From Acidobacteriaceae bacterium (GTDB lineage Bacteria > Acidobacteriota > Terriglobia > Terriglobales > Acidobacteriaceae): DNA of 10,230 bases. The position numbers and the translations under genes are program-made. The stretch is from contig PMGP01000277.1 in assembly GCA_003156235.1 (NCBI GenBank), positions 2,935 through 13,164 on the forward strand. The letters are read 5' to 3'. This document shows positions 1 through 7,448 of the stretch, one piece after another (the first letter of the stretch is position 1; every line of letters starts with the position of its first letter). Under the pieces are notes generated by a model. It saw only the letters and a list, made by a program, of their open reading frames with translations. It did not search any database and had not been told where the DNA came from.

Positions 1-2
1 CT

Positions 3-170
3 TCGGTCGGGCAGTGGCTTTCTTTGCGGCAGGCATATGGTTTCCTTGTCGATACGTATCTTACAGCATTAGTATATGAGCGTGGAAGACCACACTACAA
101 ACGATTGTTGCAAAAGGAGTTCACGCGAATGATGCGCCGGGGGAGTAGTGGGTTCATTGCATGGAAGTGA
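3..170 (+). CDS. Possible 3' end of an unidentified gene (partial)
   Basis: The third forward frame is open from the window edge to a TGA at 168-170, about 55 codons. It encodes a basic, aromatic-rich tail that starts near SVGQWLSLRQAYGF and ends RRGSSGFIAWK. The other two forward frames close within the first 90 bases. I do not recognise the family and see no catalytic motif. Third-position GC is about half, clearly below the surface-protein gene downstream, which would fit an acquired or decaying gene. A good intrinsic terminator on the same strand lies about 150 bases after the stop, which supports real + strand transcription arriving from the left. An AAAGGAG followed nine bases later by ATG (129) could start a 13-codon peptide in the same frame, but this is more likely chance. 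Without the upstream sequence the call is weak. Confidence 0.3.
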   Translation, partial: SVGQWLSLRQAYGFLVDTYLTALVYERGRPHYKRLLQKEFTRMMRRGSSGFIAWK

Positions 171-317
171 GGGAAGCCGAATGAACCGCAGCGAATCTAA
201 CCGTGGCGATGCAGGGAGAAAAGAAATCTGCCCAGAGACCGTGGTGCGCGTCTGAGGGAGCTATTTCCTCGTGTCGGCTCCGTTTGCTCCGGCGCTCATA
301 GGTGTAGAAATGCCGCC

Positions 318-339
318 GGTCGTCCGAGACGGCCTTTTT
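318..339 (+). terminator. Intrinsic terminator
   Basis: A 7-bp stem, GGTCGTC (318-324) with GACGGCC (328-334), contains one T-G wobble and closes a three-base loop (CGA). It is followed directly by five T (335-339). This is the normal form of a factor-independent terminator for + strand transcription and would end the transcript of the partial gene to its left. The reverse strand has no T run after the stem. A wider inverted repeat, 311-321 with 350-360, overlaps it and would compete for pairing; I assign no role to that. Confidence 0.6.
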
Positions 340-344
340 CTGGT

Positions 345-590
345 TCAAAGGCCGGCGGTAAAGCCTGTATGGGCCGTCGCCTGTAGTGCGCCGGGATTGC
401 GCTCGCGGCGAATATAAGCGGACGCTACTTGACGCAGGGTGGGATAGACCAGTGGCATTAGCTCCTCGAAAGCCGAAGGCTCGCCGTCACGCCACTTCGC
501 CAAAAGTAAGGTGATCTCTCCCCCGGCTGCTTGCAATATCGCCTCCGTGAGCGCGGCGTTAGTGAACCTGTCCCGCGCCAAGTCTCTCAC
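345..590 (-). pseudogene. Truncated ECF sigma factor, N-terminal fragment
   Basis: The 81-residue product starts with GTG at 588-590; GGAGGT lies ten bases upstream. Residues about 25-70 match the start of the ECF sigma subfamily common in Acidobacteriota and Planctomycetes: LLAKWRDGEPSAFEELMPLV, then YPTLRQVASAYIRRER and LQATA. In that subfamily the match continues after LQATA into the rest of region 2, the linker and region 4, for about 190 residues in all. Here the similarity stops at LQATA, near base 383, and the frame runs through unrelated residues to a stop at 345. Core-binding residues of region 2.1-2.2 remain in part, but both promoter-recognition parts (2.4 and 4.2) are missing, so it should not work as a sigma factor. 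I read it as a relic. No remaining part of the gene is visible downstream, so the cause is a deletion or insertion breakpoint rather than a simple frameshift. Confidence 0.6.
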
Positions 591-621
591 TTCCCGATGG
601 ACCTCCCAGTCTCTGAATAGA

Positions 622-686
622 CCCGCTTAGCAGGCAATTCGCATTCGCAAAAAAAGTTGACGCATTTTCCTTTCGATTTACGCATT
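622..686. promoter_or_regulatory. Putative operator: palindrome plus three phased CGCATT repeats
   Basis: CGCATT occurs at 640-645, 661-666 and 681-686, starting 21 and 20 bases apart, which is about two helical turns each time and would place the sites on one DNA face. The last two share ACGCATT. Beside them is an imperfect 13-base palindrome, CCCGCTTAGCAGG (622-634). The group lies just upstream of the sigma-factor fragment on its strand and 290-350 bases upstream of the surface-protein start, so it could have controlled either. The motif positions are read from the sequence; the regulatory role is inference. Confidence 0.3.
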
Positions 687-900
687 CTGGGTGAAGGCTC
701 AAAAGGAAGTCCGCCAGGAAGGGGAAGAAGAAATGCCTGGCAACGCTTTCGATTCCGTCCTGAATTCTGTTCGCAATCATCGCACCATAAAGGGTCAGTT
801 CTGCTACAGGCAGGGCTGTCGGCATGCTCCGGGCTGCGGCCTCCGTAAGCTGGCTCCTTCAACCAACAAGAACAAGAACCGGCTACCCTAAAGAAAGAAT
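687..900. other. Non-coding stretch between sigma relic and surface-protein gene
   Basis: Short open frames of 60-90 codons exist here on both strands, but none gives a recognisable protein or has a convincing ribosome binding site. The only structure I see is a six-base inverted repeat, GCCAGG (713-718) with CCTGGC (736-741), around a purine-rich loop. I read this as the long leader or promoter region of the gene starting at 974, possibly with eroded remains of older genes. Confidence 0.4.
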
Positions 901-918
901 TTTACAGGATTTTGTGAG

Positions 919-945
919 TTGACTGGTGCAAAGGCAGTATACAAT
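919..945 (+). promoter_or_regulatory. Candidate sigma-70 type promoter of the surface-protein operon
   Basis: TTGACT (919-924) is five of six against the -35 consensus and TACAAT (940-945) is five of six against the -10 consensus. The spacer is 15 bases, shorter than the usual 16-18, so the promoter may be weak or activator-dependent. Transcription would start near 952, leaving only about 20 untranslated bases before the ATG at 974, just enough for the ribosome binding site at 961-966. Confidence 0.4.
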
Positions 946-973
946 CGTAAGATTCGAAACGAGGAGTAATAAG

Positions 974-3900
974 ATGAAGCCACGCTTGGGAATATCATTG
1001 TTGATGCTTGCCCTTGGTCTGTGCGGTTTGTCGCAGGTTGCCGCAGCCCAGTCCGGCGGAGCAGTGAACCGGGCTGTGCCCAATTCTTGCGAAGGCGGGA
1101 ATTCGTCAGGCATGACAACCGTCCACGCGGCGCAGCGTGGCGCACCTTTCTTGAATCTTTGCGATGGCCATGCACTCGGCGGCGGCATCGCGGGAGTGCG
1201 TCAGGCTCAGCCCCTGGCTCTGGCCTCCGGCGATTTTGACGAAGACGGCACACCCGACCTGGTGAGCGGCTTCGCGGCCGGCAAGGGAGGCACGATCACC
1301 GTGCATCGCGGCAACGTGAACGCGCTGTGGCCCTATGGCGCTGCCGTCATCAACGGACCCCCGCCCGCATTCCTGCCGAATCCGCGCACTTTTACCTTGC
1401 CTGAAGCTCCGGACTTCATTGCCACAGGCGATTTTGACGCCGACGGCCACTGGGATGTGGTCACGGCGCAACTCGGCAGCAACGCGCTCTATTTTCTGAA
1501 AGGCGACGGTCATGGCGGATTTGCCGCGCCGCAGCGCATTCCGCTGACCGGCAGCGTCACGGCCATGATTGCGGGCGAGATCAACCGCGCCGACGGCCTG
1601 ACCGACTTGATTGTGGCCGTCAACTCCGCCAGTGGACCACGGGCATTGGTCTTCGAGTCCCCCATGGGAGCCTTGAAGGACCAGCCTGAAGTGTTTACCC
1701 TCCCCGCCCCTGCCACATCGCTGGCCTTGGGAAGATTCGACGGCGGCACGATGAACGATCTGGCGGTTGGAGCGGGAAATCAACTTGTCCTGATCCATGC
1801 GCGCGACCGGGGACTCACGCTGAATGCAACGCAACGCGCTGCGATGGCGCCGGCTAAGATCACCGTGCAGAGCTTGCCCTTTGCCGTCAAGGCTTTGGTG
1901 ACCGGCGACTTTACCGGCACCGGCCCCACTGTTGCCGCACTCGGCGACGACGGCAGCGTTCACGTACTCGAACACGCAGTGTCGCTTGCCGCTCCCGGAG
2001 CCCAATCTCTGCTCGACCCCAACTTCAAGCCCTCTTTTCAACTGGCCAAGCCGGGGTCCGATAGCAAGCCGGTAATCGTCGGCAGCAGAAACACATCCGG
2101 GCTGCTGGCCCGGAAGGCCGCTGTCAGGCAGGCGTCGCAAGCAGACGCGAACTCCCCGGAGTGGACCGAGCGCAGCGTGGTTGCGCTCCCTTCAGGATTT
2201 GCCCATGCCAGCCCGCGTCTGGTTGCCGCCCACCTCACCGGCTCCGGGCACGACGACATCCTCGCGCCAGACAGCGCCAACAGCAAGATTCATGTTCTTT
2301 CTACCCATTACGCCGGCGAACCCTCGACAGCGAGCAAGATGCATGCATTGCTGGCGAATCCGGATGCGGCGACCGTCACACCGGCCTCCATGCGGCTGCT
2401 CGATTCGCTGGATGCCACGAGCGCGCCTGCCGCCGTCTTGCCCATGCGTTTGAGCCGGATTGGATTGAGCGGTCTAGTGACCTTGCAGACAGGGCAAACC
2501 TCGCCCACTACAATGGCGCAGACGATTCCAGCATCTAATATCTTCACCGTGACCAACACGCTGGACATTACCTCGGTCGGCAGCACCACCATTCCGCCCG
2601 GTTCGTTGCGCGATGCCATGACCCAGATCAACTCCGTCACCGGCCCCGCTCTCATCCAGTTCAATATCCCCACCACCGACCCCGGCTACAATGCGGCCAC
2701 GAATACATTTGTCATCAAGCCGCTTTCGTCGGGCACGCCCGCCAGCCAAAACATCTTCGCGCTCCCCGCCATCAATCACACCGTGACCATTGACGGATAC
2801 ACCCAGCCCGGCGCCAGCCCCAACACCCTCACCACCAGCGACAACGCGGTCATCCTCATCCGGATCGACGGGAGCCTCTCCACCACGCCCGGAAACGACG
2901 GCCTGATCCCCTTCGACGACGACGGAACCACCATCCGCGGCCTCGACTTTACCGGTTGGACCAACTACGGGCAGAACAGCGGCAATAGCTTTGGCGCGTG
3001 CGGCGTTGAAGCAGACGGAGTCGGGGACTTCATCGAAGGGAACTTCCTGGGAACCGACACCACCGGCAAGACGTCGATTTGGAATCACATCGGCGTCTTT
3101 GTCGATGGCGGCCCGCTCTTCGGCACCGCCCCCGGCAATATTGTGGGTGGCACCACCCCCCAGGCGCGCAATCTGGCATCGGGCAACGCAGAAGCCGGCA
3201 TCCTGGTTCTGGGAATCGCGGATCAAACCCGGATCGAAGGAAACTTTGTTGGAACCGACATTACCGGCGCTTCCTTGTTGCCGAATTCCGGCGACGGTCT
3301 TGGCACCAACGGCGCCACCATCACCTTTGGCGGAACCCTGCCCGGAGCCGGCAACCTCATCGCGGGCAACGGAACCAACGTGGATGTCAACGATCTGCTG
3401 AACGGCGGCCTGGCCTCCAATTCGCTGGTGCAGGGCAACCTGATCGGAACCGACGGCACCGGAACCAAAACTCAGCTCTTCGAGACCACGGGCGTTTCCA
3501 TCTTGCACAACCCGCAATATATTACCGTCGGCGGCACCACGCCCGCGGCCCGCAATATCATCAGCGGCAACACCTACGGCGTCTACGTCTACGACAACTC
3601 TCTTTACAACAACATCCAGGGCAACTACATTGGCACGGATATTACCGGAACCAAGCCTCTGGGTAATGTCCTCCAAGGCTATATCAGCGGAGCTACCACA
3701 TCGAGTGCCATTCCCGCGGGGCTGAACAACATCGGCGGATCGGTGCCGGGCGCCGGCAACGTGATCTCCGGCGGCGCTTCCGATGGCATCAATATCTCCG
3801 GAACCAGCCAGATTCCCGCAGGGTATGGACTTATGGCGGGCAACACCATTCAAGGTAACTTCATAGGCACCGACTATACCGGCAAGCAGCCCATTCCCAA

Positions 3901-6900
3901 CCAGGGCAACGGCGTCTATCTGCAGTCCGGCGCGACCAATAACATCGTCGGCGGCGCCGAACCCGGCGCGGGAAACCTCATTGCCTACAACAAAGAGAAT
4001 GGCGTCCTCATCGATCCCGGAACGGTAGCCGGGGAGCCGGGCACCGGCAACCAAACCATCGCCAACACGATTCTGTCCAATGGCGGCGCAGGCGTGCGCA
4101 TCAATTCGGGAAACCAAAACCGCATCAGCCAGAACTCGATCTTCGGCAACAGCGCGCTGGGCATCAACCTGGATGGAGCTGGACCCAATCTGAACACAAA
4201 CTGCCAATCAACCAACACCGGCGCAAACGATATGCAAAACGCCCCAGTACTTACCGCCGGTTCGGGCTCGGCCTACATCTCGGCAACCGCTACCGACCCC
4301 AACAACAATACCTCTCAGTTCTCCAATGCCGTCCCTGCATCCGAGGCCGGAAACGTCCTCAGTCTGTTGGGAACTTTCAATAGCACGAAGAGCACCAAAT
4401 ACACCATCGAGTTCTTCTCCAGCCCCTCCGCCGATACGTCGGGTTACGGACAAGGCCAGACCTATCTCGGTTCCACCACCGTGACCACCGATGCCACCTG
4501 CAACGCTACCGTCAACAATCCCGTGAACACCGCCGATGCAGACATGAGCGTTGTGCTGACGGGCAGCGCCTCCGGGCTTGAGGTCGGTCCCGATTTCGGC
4601 ACCCAGACCTACACCGGAACCGTGACCAACAACGGCCCCGCCACGGCGCAAAACGTCGTCTTCACCGATGCCTTGCCCGCCGGACTGGAGATCAGCAGCT
4701 CCTATTGCAACCTGGGCAGTTGCCAATCCCCGGTCACCACCAACCTGGGCACGTGTACGGTCGCCAGCAACACTGTCACATGCAACATGGGAACCATGAC
4801 GCCGGGCGAAGTAGCCACCGTGACCATACCGGTCCAGGCAACCGCCGGAGGCAGCGTCTCCAATACCGCAACCGTGAATTCCATCGTGACCCCCGATCCC
4901 AATCCCGCCAACAACACCTCCACCGTGGGCCCGACCGTAGTCGACTATCCCGCCCCCCTCATGGACCACCTCGATCCGGCCACCGTCCTCGTCAGTCCCT
5001 CCAGCGATTTGATCCTGAACGTCTACGGAACTGGCTTCCTGCCCAACTCTTCGGTCACCTTCAATGGAACCGCCGTCAACGTGGTCGGATTCCTCGACAA
5101 TCAGTTCTGCAACTACTTCACTCTTACCTACTGCGCCGCGCTCCAGGTCGACATTCCCGCCTCCATGCTGACTAGCGCCGGAATCCCCACGGTGGTCGTA
5201 ACCAATCCCAGCCCGATATATGGGGGCGGGAGCAATACCACCTCGGCCAATCTCACGGTCGCCGCCTCCTGCACGTACAATATCGTGAACCTCGATCTTT
5301 CCGGCACCATCGATAGCGGAGGAACAGACCTTCTGAGCGATCCGGTCGAGGTAGCCCCCAACGTTGCTACCTGTGCCTGGACTGCTACGTCCTCCGTCCC
5401 CTGGGCCGTCATTGCGGACAACGCCTCCGCTACCGGCAGCCAAACCGTTGACGTCATCGTGGCTCCCAATACCGATCCCGCGAACTCGCGTAGCGGCAGC
5501 GTCACAGTAGCCGGCCAGACCTTCTCCTTCCAGCAGGGCCCCGGCGCCACATGCTCCTATGCGCTGAATCCCACCTCCGCCACCTTCCCGGCCGCCGGCG
5601 GCACCGGAACCATCGCGTCAACTTCAGCTTGCTTTGGCTACTATGTCACTTCCTACGCCCCCTGGATCACCATTGCCTCGTCTTCCACGCTGCTGAGTGA
5701 TAACGGCACCGTAAGTTACACCGTCGCCCCCAACACCGGCGCGCTTCAAACTGGAACTATTGCCGTCGGCGGCCAGACCTTCACGGTTACTCAGGCCGCG
5801 CCCAGTTGCTACTTCACTCTCAGCACGAACTCCGCAACTCAGACTGCCACGGGAGGCACGGGTTCCATCGCAGTTACGGCATCGGCGCCAAGCTGCGCCT
5901 GGACCGCAACTCCCAGTAACTCCTCCCTGGTCTCCATCACCTCCGGCGCATCGGGCACTGGAAACGGCACGGTGAAATACTCGGCGCCGGCCAACACCGA
6001 GGGCCCGCAAACATCCACGATCGCCATCGGCAACCAGACTGGTTATGCAACCTACACAGTGAATCAGGCCTCCGCCTTCTCCTGCGTCTTTAGCCTCGGT
6101 CCAGCCTCGATCAATGTTCCCGCCGATGGAACCTCGAATAACTTCACTGTTACTGCCTCCTACCAAAACTGCCAGTGGACCGCCAACTCCAGCGATTCCA
6201 CCACTCTTTCCGTCGTCAACAGCGCCTCAGGCACGGGCACGGGCACGGTCTTCTATGTCGTAGGCCAGAATACCGGCGCACCGCGCACCCTCACCATCAT
6301 CGCTGGCTGCGAGACGTTCACCGTCAACCAGGATGGTACGGCAGTTTCCAATCCCGTCCCCGCCATCACCACGTTACTGCCAACGGGCACAACGGCGGGA
6401 TCGGGCGCATTCACGCTGACCGTCAATGGCACAGGCTTCATCAACGGCTCGGTGGTAAACTTCAACGGCAGCGCGCGGGCTACCACGTACGTCAGCGCCA
6501 CCCAACTTACTGCCGCCATCCTGGCCGCGGACATTGCCAGCGCAGGAACGCCAGCGATCACGGTGACCAACCCATCCCCCGGCGGAGGAACCTCAAACGC
6601 TGTGACCTTCAACGTGGCAGCCGCGTTGATCACGCCGACAGTAACGGTGACGCCGTCCCCATCGAGCATTACAACCACGCAGGCGCTGACGGTCACGGTT
6701 GCCGTCAGCGGCGGCGACAACCCCACGCCCACTGGCTCGGTAACTCTGACCAGCGGCAGCTACACATCGACGGCGACTTTGAGCGGCGGAAGCGCAACCA
6801 TCAACATCCCCGCCGGAGCGCTGGCGGCGGGCACCGATACTCTGGCGGCTAGTTACACGCCCGACTCGGCAAGCTCCTCGACTTACAACAGCGCCACGGG

Positions 6901-7384
6901 ATCGAACACGGTTGCCGTGACCACCCCTCTAACGACACAAACGATCACTTTCGCCAATCCCGGCGCTCAGACGGTGGGAACGCCGCTGACGCTCTCGGCG
7001 ACAGCCACTTCCGGCCTCGCGGTCACGTTCACCTCAACCACGACCGGCGTCTGCACAGTCTCCGGCACAACGGCTACGTTTGTCGCCACCGGTACCTGCA
7101 CCATCGACGCGAATCAGGCCGGCAACAGCACCTATGCGGCCGCCGCGATGGTCCCGCAGAGCTTCACCGTCAATGCCGCTCCGCTCACTGCGCAGACCAT
7201 CACCTTCGCCAACCCCGGCGCCCAGACGGTGGGAACGCCGCTGATGCTCTCGGCAACGGCTACCTCCGGCCTCGCGGTCACGTTCACTTCAACCACGACA
7301 GGCGTCTGCACGGTCTGCCGGTACTCAACGGCTACGTTTGTCACCACCGGCACCTGCACCATCGACGCGAACCAGGTCAGGTAA
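974..7384 (+). CDS. Giant modular secreted surface protein (frameshifted; main part)
   Basis: ATG 974 follows GAGGAG (961-966) at seven bases. An earlier in-frame GTG (926) lies inside the candidate promoter and would bury the signal peptide. The 2136-residue product runs in this order. Residues 1-26: Sec signal (KPR, then hydrophobic LGISLLMLALGLCGL, cleavage near VAAAQ). About 75-445: FG-GAP/VCBS propeller with calcium-type loops, DFDEDGTPD (87-95) and DFDADGHWD (153-161). About 522-1120: GSLRDAM-type entry and parallel beta-helix with five GN-[FLY]-[LIV]-GTD-x-TG repeats. About 1185-1320: DUF11-like. 1324-1430: TIG/IPT. 1433-1790: four BACON-like units. 1793-1882: second TIG. 1887-1984: Ig-like. 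From 1988: two 85-residue repeats. There are no catalytic motifs, so adhesion or binding is the likely role. The TAA at 7382-7384 is premature: a single extra base near 7377 removes the last Ig-like domain and anchor. With the shift corrected the gene runs 974-7940 (about 2321 residues). Confidence 0.85.
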   Translation: MKPRLGISLLMLALGLCGLSQVAAAQSGGAVNRAVPNSCEGGNSSGMTTVHAAQRGAPFLNLCDGHALGGGIAGVRQAQPLALASGDFDEDGTPDLVSGFAAGKGGTITVHRGNVNALWPYGAAVINGPPPAFLPNPRTFTLPEAPDFIATGDFDADGHWDVVTAQLGSNALYFLKGDGHGGFAAPQRIPLTGSVTAMIAGEINRADGLTDLIVAVNSASGPRALVFESPMGALKDQPEVFTLPAPATSLALGRFDGGTMNDLAVGAGNQLVLIHARDRGLTLNATQRAAMAPAKITVQSLPFAVKALVTGDFTGTGPTVAALGDDGSVHVLEHAVSLAAPGAQSLLDPNFKPSFQLAKPGSDSKPVIVGSRNTSGLLARKAAVRQASQADANSPEWTERSVVALPSGFAHASPRLVAAHLTGSGHDDILAPDSANSKIHVLSTHYAGEPSTASKMHALLANPDAATVTPASMRLLDSLDATSAPAAVLPMRLSRIGLSGLVTLQTGQTSPTTMAQTIPASNIFTVTNTLDITSVGSTTIPPGSLRDAMTQINSVTGPALIQFNIPTTDPGYNAATNTFVIKPLSSGTPASQNIFALPAINHTVTIDGYTQPGASPNTLTTSDNAVILIRIDGSLSTTPGNDGLIPFDDDGTTIRGLDFTGWTNYGQNSGNSFGACGVEADGVGDFIEGNFLGTDTTGKTSIWNHIGVFVDGGPLFGTAPGNIVGGTTPQARNLASGNAEAGILVLGIADQTRIEGNFVGTDITGASLLPNSGDGLGTNGATITFGGTLPGAGNLIAGNGTNVDVNDLLNGGLASNSLVQGNLIGTDGTGTKTQLFETTGVSILHNPQYITVGGTTPAARNIISGNTYGVYVYDNSLYNNIQGNYIGTDITGTKPLGNVLQGYISGATTSSAIPAGLNNIGGSVPGAGNVISGGASDGINISGTSQIPAGYGLMAGNTIQGNFIGTDYTGKQPIPNQGNGVYLQSGATNNIVGGAEPGAGNLIAYNKENGVLIDPGTVAGEPGTGNQTIANTILSNGGAGVRINSGNQNRISQNSIFGNSALGINLDGAGPNLNTNCQSTNTGANDMQNAPVLTAGSGSAYISATATDPNNNTSQFSNAVPASEAGNVLSLLGTFNSTKSTKYTIEFFSSPSADTSGYGQGQTYLGSTTVTTDATCNATVNNPVNTADADMSVVLTGSASGLEVGPDFGTQTYTGTVTNNGPATAQNVVFTDALPAGLEISSSYCNLGSCQSPVTTNLGTCTVASNTVTCNMGTMTPGEVATVTIPVQATAGGSVSNTATVNSIVTPDPNPANNTSTVGPTVVDYPAPLMDHLDPATVLVSPSSDLILNVYGTGFLPNSSVTFNGTAVNVVGFLDNQFCNYFTLTYCAALQVDIPASMLTSAGIPTVVVTNPSPIYGGGSNTTSANLTVAASCTYNIVNLDLSGTIDSGGTDLLSDPVEVAPNVATCAWTATSSVPWAVIADNASATGSQTVDVIVAPNTDPANSRSGSVTVAGQTFSFQQGPGATCSYALNPTSATFPAAGGTGTIASTSACFGYYVTSYAPWITIASSSTLLSDNGTVSYTVAPNTGALQTGTIAVGGQTFTVTQAAPSCYFTLSTNSATQTATGGTGSIAVTASAPSCAWTATPSNSSLVSITSGASGTGNGTVKYSAPANTEGPQTSTIAIGNQTGYATYTVNQASAFSCVFSLGPASINVPADGTSNNFTVTASYQNCQWTANSSDSTTLSVVNSASGTGTGTVFYVVGQNTGAPRTLTIIAGCETFTVNQDGTAVSNPVPAITTLLPTGTTAGSGAFTLTVNGTGFINGSVVNFNGSARATTYVSATQLTAAILAADIASAGTPAITVTNPSPGGGTSNAVTFNVAAALITPTVTVTPSPSSITTTQALTVTVAVSGGDNPTPTGSVTLTSGSYTSTATLSGGSATINIPAGALAAGTDTLAASYTPDSASSSTYNSATGSNTVAVTTPLTTQTITFANPGAQTVGTPLTLSATATSGLAVTFTSTTTGVCTVSGTTATFVATGTCTIDANQAGNSTYAAAAMVPQSFTVNAAPLTAQTITFANPGAQTVGTPLMLSATATSGLAVTFTSTTTGVCTVCRYSTATFVTTGTCTIDANQVR
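3038..4075 (+). repeat. Five composite beta-helix repeats within the giant gene
   Basis: The motif GN-x-[LIV]-GTD-x-TG begins at 3038, 3239, 3434, 3620 and 3854 (residues 689, 756, 821, 883 and 961), so the period is 62-78 residues. Each is followed by a second conserved motif of the form [IV]GG-[TS]-xPxAxN-[LIV]-[IA]-[SA]-[GY]-N. Such Asn/Gly ladders are typical of right-handed parallel beta-helices, where the Asn residues stack inside the turns. The copies differ in DNA sequence, so the duplications are old. Confidence 0.7.
5270..6345 (+). repeat. Four BACON-like domains with paired cysteines
   Basis: Units begin at Cys codons 5270, 5552, 5807 and 6083 (residues 1433, 1527, 1612 and 1704), 85-94 residues apart. 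Each opens with C-[TSYV]-[YF] and has a second Cys in an aromatic context: CAWTA, CFGYY, CAWTA and CQWTA. Each ends with a strand of the form TFxVxQ (or YTVNQ). The strand pattern and the Trp fit the BACON/Ig-like carbohydrate-associated fold. The two Cys per unit suggest one disulfide inside each domain, as expected for an exported protein. The disulfide is inferred. Confidence 0.6.
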
Positions 7385-7448
7385 CAGCACCTATGCGGCA
7401 GCCACGATGGTTCCGCAGAGCTTCGCCGTCAACGCCGCTCTAGCTCCC
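6935..7448 (+). repeat. Two tandem 255-base repeats
   Basis: Copy 1 is 6935-7189 and copy 2 is 7190-7448. Each encodes an 85-residue Ig-like unit starting QTITFANPGAQTVGTPL and ending PQSF-x-VNAA. The copies are close at DNA level and share exact runs of 22-23 bases, so this is a recent duplication. Copy 2 is four bases longer: one net extra codon near 7317-7325 and one extra base near 7377 that breaks the frame. Confidence 0.8.

Noticed and set aside
154..348. 64-codon - strand frame after the sigma relic
   Set aside because: Its product does not resemble the missing part of a sigma factor or any family I know, and it overlaps the + strand terminator region.
640..686. CRISPR-like repeats
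   Set aside because: The motif is only six bases and the intervals are about 15 bases, which fits an operator and not a CRISPR array.
559..891. Several 60-90 codon open frames on both strands between the sigma relic and the giant gene
   Set aside because: No recognisable family, no ribosome binding sites, and they overlap each other in different frames.
926..973. Earlier in-frame GTG start for the giant gene
   Set aside because: It overlaps the candidate promoter, has no ribosome binding site and would put 16 residues in front of a good Sec signal. ATG 974 has GAGGAG at seven bases.
974..1055. Lipoprotein signal at the N-terminus (LGLC)
   Set aside because: Leu before the Cys does not fit a lipobox, and a normal signal peptidase I site (VAAAQ) follows.
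2474..5443. Two long open frames on the - strand (577 and 411 codons) opposite the giant gene
   Set aside because: They lie fully antisense to a well-supported protein in GC-rich DNA, have low-complexity Gly/Val/Asp-rich products without any domain, and mirror the codon bias of the real gene.
7366..7390. Programmed ribosomal frameshift at the break in the giant gene
   Set aside because: There is no slippery heptamer or homopolymer at the site and no obvious downstream stem; neighbouring indels point to error or decay.
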